Assembly: GCA_018302885.1 (NCBI GenBank)
Contig: JAGVZC010000032.1
Span: 1-5,923, forward strand
Source of the DNA: Candidatus Woesearchaeota archaeon
GTDB lineage: Archaea > Nanobdellota > Nanobdellia > SCGC-AAA011-G17 > GW2011-AR20
Length of the DNA stretch: 5,923 bases
Direction: 5' to 3'
A program made the translations under genes and the position numbers. The notes under the pieces are model-generated. The model had not been told where the DNA came from, did not search any database, and worked only from the letters and a program-made list of their open reading frames with translations. Of this stretch, positions 3,858 to 5,923 are shown one piece after another (within the stretch, counting starts at the first letter, position 1; each line of letters starts with the position of its first letter).

Positions 3858-4622
3858 ATGAAAATAGGTGCTCCAACGCATCCAAGAAAGGATTTGGTAA
3901 AGGAGATAGAATGGATAGGAAGGAATGGATTTGATTTTGTTGATTTATTCTTAGAGGAAGATAAAGCAGTTCCAGATAAGATTAATATAGAAAAATCCAG
4001 AGAAGCAATTAAAAAATACAATTTAGATGTTACTGGGCATACAGCATGGTATCTTCAGACAAGTTCTCCGCTAAAATCTATAAGAGATTGTGTTGTAAAT
4101 GAGGCTGAAAGATATCTTAAAGTGTTTAATAAATTGGGAGTTGAAAAAGTTACGCTTCATGCAAACTGGTTTGTAGGTTTATTTTCAGTGAAAGAATCAA
4201 TTAATTTTCAGGTTTATACATTGAGGAAAATAGTTCAGAGGGCTGAAAAATACAAAATAAAAATAATGCTTGAACCAATTGATACAAGATATGACAATAT
4301 AAAGAATATATCTGAAATATTGAATAAAGTTAAAGGATTGTACTTGCACTTGGATTTGGGGCATGCAAATGTTTCTGAAAATAAAACTGAATATTGGATA
4401 AGAAAATTTCACAAAAAGTTGATGCATATTCATTTGTCTGATAATAATGGAGAGGAAGATCAGCATCTTTCCATCGGAAAAGGAAATATAAAATGGAAAA
4501 AAGTTATAAGGTTTTTAAAAAAATATTATGATGGAACCATGACTTTGGAGATATTTGAAAAAAATAAGAAAAATTTGATATCAAGCAAGAATAAACTGGG
4601 AAAATTATTGGAAAATGCTTAA
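3858..4622 (+). CDS. TIM-barrel metalloenzyme of the xylose isomerase/endonuclease IV superfamily
   Basis: The protein has 254 residues, the usual size for sugar phosphate isomerase/epimerase-like barrels. Barrel strands alternate with metal-ligand motifs: GHTAW (H61), TLHAN (H101), MLEP (E139), LHLDLGHAN (D166, H169), HIHLSD (H192), EDQHLSIGKGNI (D201, H203) and TLEIF (E231). These correspond in order and type to the nine zinc ligands of endonuclease IV (H69, H109, E145, D179, H182, H216, D229, H231, E261 in the E. coli enzyme). Many isomerases in the superfamily share most of them, so the reaction could be sugar isomerisation or AP-site cleavage. The short loops and the HIHLSDN and GKGNI blocks make a sugar isomerase-like annotation the safer one. 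It is leaderless. Its end overlaps the start of cysS by 8 nt, so translation is probably coupled, though a functional tie to tRNA charging is not implied. Confidence 0.85.
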   Translation: MKIGAPTHPRKDLVKEIEWIGRNGFDFVDLFLEEDKAVPDKINIEKSREAIKKYNLDVTGHTAWYLQTSSPLKSIRDCVVNEAERYLKVFNKLGVEKVTLHANWFVGLFSVKESINFQVYTLRKIVQRAEKYKIKIMLEPIDTRYDNIKNISEILNKVKGLYLHLDLGHANVSENKTEYWIRKFHKKLMHIHLSDNNGEEDQHLSIGKGNIKWKKVIRFLKKYYDGTMTLEIFEKNKKNLISSKNKLGKLLENA

Positions 4623-5923
4623 ATTTTACAATACATTAACAAGAAAAAAGGAATCCTTCAAACCAATCAAAAAAGATAAGGTTGGAATGTATGTTTGTGG
4701 ACCTACCTGTTATTCATATCAACACATTGGAAATTTAAGAACATATATTTTTGCAGATATATTAAGAAGAGTTTTGAATTTTAATGGTTATAATATAAAA
4801 GAAGTTATGAACGTGACTGATGTGGGACATCTGACTTCTGATGAAGATACTGGAGATGACAAAGTAGAAAAAGCTGCAAAAAAAGAAGGAAAGAAAGCAG
4901 AAGATATTGTAAATTATTACTGGAATATATTTAAAGAAGATTTTAAAAAGTTGAATATTTCTGAACCAAATATATGGTGTAAGGCAACAGATAATATAAA
5001 AGAGCAGATAGACCTGATTAAAACTCTTGAAGAAAAAGGTTATACCTACAGAACTTCTGACGGAATTTATTTTGACACTTCCAAACTAAAGGATTATGGA
5101 AAACTGGCGAGATTGAACATAAAAAACTTGGAAGAGGGAAAGAGGATTGATATCAGGGAAAAGAGGAACAAGACTGATTTTGCCTTGTGGAAGTTTTCAG
5201 AAAAGCCAGGAGTAAGGCAGCAGGAGTGGGAAAGTCCTTGGGGAGTTGGATTTCCAGGATGGCACATTGAATGTTCTGCTATGTCTTCAAAATACTTGGG
5301 TGAACAGTTTGATATTCATACTGGAGGAGAAGATCATATTCCAGTTCATCACACAAATGAGATTGCACAGTCTGAATGCGCATTTGGAAAGAAGCCGTGG
5401 GTAAGATACTGGTTGCATTCAGCATTTCTTACATTTGAAGGGAGGAAAATTTCAAAATCAACTGGTGGGCTTTTCACAATTTCAGAATTGGAGGAAAAAG
5501 GCTTTGGTCCGTTGGATTTCAGATATTTGTGTTTGACAACTAATTACAGGAAAAAGCTTAACTTTGGTCTTGAAGCTTTAGAATCAGCAAAGAAGTCTTA
5601 TGATAAATTAAAAAATATAATTAATGATATGAGAAGTAAAAATGATTCAAAAGGCTCGATTGAAAAATATAAGAAAGAATTTTTGAGCTGTGTGAATGAT
5701 GACTTGAACATTCCTAAAGGATTAGCTTTGCTTTGGAAAGTTCTAAGAAGCGACTTAGGAAGCAAACAAAAGTGCTCGCTTGTTTTGGATTTTGATAAGG
5801 TTTTAGGTTTGGGATTAGATAAATTCAGGGAAGAAACAATTCCAAAAGAGATTTTATATTTGGTTAATGAAAGGGAAAAATACAGAAAGGAAAACAACTG
5901 GAAAAAGTCAGATGAACTTAGAG
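4615..5923 (+). CDS. cysS: Cysteinyl-tRNA synthetase (C-terminus cut by window edge)
   Basis: An open frame of 436 codons runs from ATG 4615 to the right edge. It begins MLKFYNTLTRKKESF, the typical CysRS start, followed by VCGPTCYSYQHIGNLRT (27-43) containing the class I HIGH-type motif (HIGN, 37-40). The family's zinc ligands are all present: C28, C220 (GWHIEC), H245 and E249 (HHTNE). The KMSKS-type loop is KISKS (278-282), within FEGRKISKSTGG. A DALR-like helical anticodon domain follows (about 300 onward), ending near KENNWKKSDELR. Full-length family members are about 460-480 residues, so a few tens of residues are missing. The enzyme is cytoplasmic and charges tRNA-Cys with cysteine using ATP. 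It lacks an evident promoter or Shine-Dalgarno site and overlaps the TIM-barrel gene by 8 nt, so it is probably translated by coupling. Confidence 0.97.
   Translation, partial: MLKFYNTLTRKKESFKPIKKDKVGMYVCGPTCYSYQHIGNLRTYIFADILRRVLNFNGYNIKEVMNVTDVGHLTSDEDTGDDKVEKAAKKEGKKAEDIVNYYWNIFKEDFKKLNISEPNIWCKATDNIKEQIDLIKTLEEKGYTYRTSDGIYFDTSKLKDYGKLARLNIKNLEEGKRIDIREKRNKTDFALWKFSEKPGVRQQEWESPWGVGFPGWHIECSAMSSKYLGEQFDIHTGGEDHIPVHHTNEIAQSECAFGKKPWVRYWLHSAFLTFEGRKISKSTGGLFTISELEEKGFGPLDFRYLCLTTNYRKKLNFGLEALESAKKSYDKLKNIINDMRSKNDSKGSIEKYKKEFLSCVNDDLNIPKGLALLWKVLRSDLGSKQKCSLVLDFDKVLGLGLDKFREETIPKEILYLVNEREKYRKENNWKKSDELR

Noticed and set aside
1..5923. CRISPR array, insertion sequence, toxin-antitoxin pair or defence island
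   Set aside because: No regularly spaced repeats, transposase, terminal inverted repeats or paired small toxin-like frames are seen. The homing endonuclease is the only mobile-type gene.

Overview
The window looks like a compact, AT-rich archaeal chromosome segment, most likely from a DPANN-type lineage such as Woesearchaeota or Pacearchaeota. The archaeal signs are the C-terminus of topoisomerase VI subunit A, a class III (archaellin/pilin-type) signal peptide, TATA boxes about 25-28 bp upstream of leaderless starts, GGAGGTGAT-type ribosome binding sites, tRNA genes without encoded CCA, and a bulge-helix-bulge tRNA intron. The lineage is inferred from protein style and compactness and has not been tested by phylogeny. 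All genes lie on the + strand and no gene-free stretch exceeds 300 bases.

Left part (1-1701): the 3' end of top6A is followed two bases later by a lipoprotein-like protein with two phospholipase D (HKD) modules. A leaderless NUDIX hydrolase with an enlarged Nudix box comes next. Middle part (1695-2733): an intact tRNA-Asn(GUU), a GC-rich hairpin, a two-motif LAGLIDADG homing endonuclease, and a tRNA-Phe(GAA) that looks broken in the DNA. Only four of its seven acceptor pairs are contiguous. Removing 14 nt (2649-2662) restores a complete 74-nt tRNA, and this insert sits in a textbook bulge-helix-bulge: a 4-bp core flanked by two 3-nt bulges, with the expected cut positions giving exactly the right exon ends.

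The outer helix of that splicing motif is supplied by the 5' leader of the pre-tRNA, which is complementary to the 3' side of the acceptor strand, the D stem and part of the D loop. Splicing therefore has to precede RNase P trimming, and the splicing fold excludes the mature tRNA fold. This is the most unusual thing in the window.

Right part (2746-5923): a two-gene unit encodes a single-pass membrane protein and a class III signal-peptide protein with a beta-rich outer domain. Both use Shine-Dalgarno sites, unlike the leaderless genes around them. Next is a leaderless TIM-barrel protein of the xylose isomerase/endonuclease IV superfamily that keeps counterparts of all nine endonuclease IV metal ligands. 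It overlaps by 8 nt the start of cysS (cysteinyl-tRNA synthetase), which runs off the right edge with only its C-terminal tail missing.
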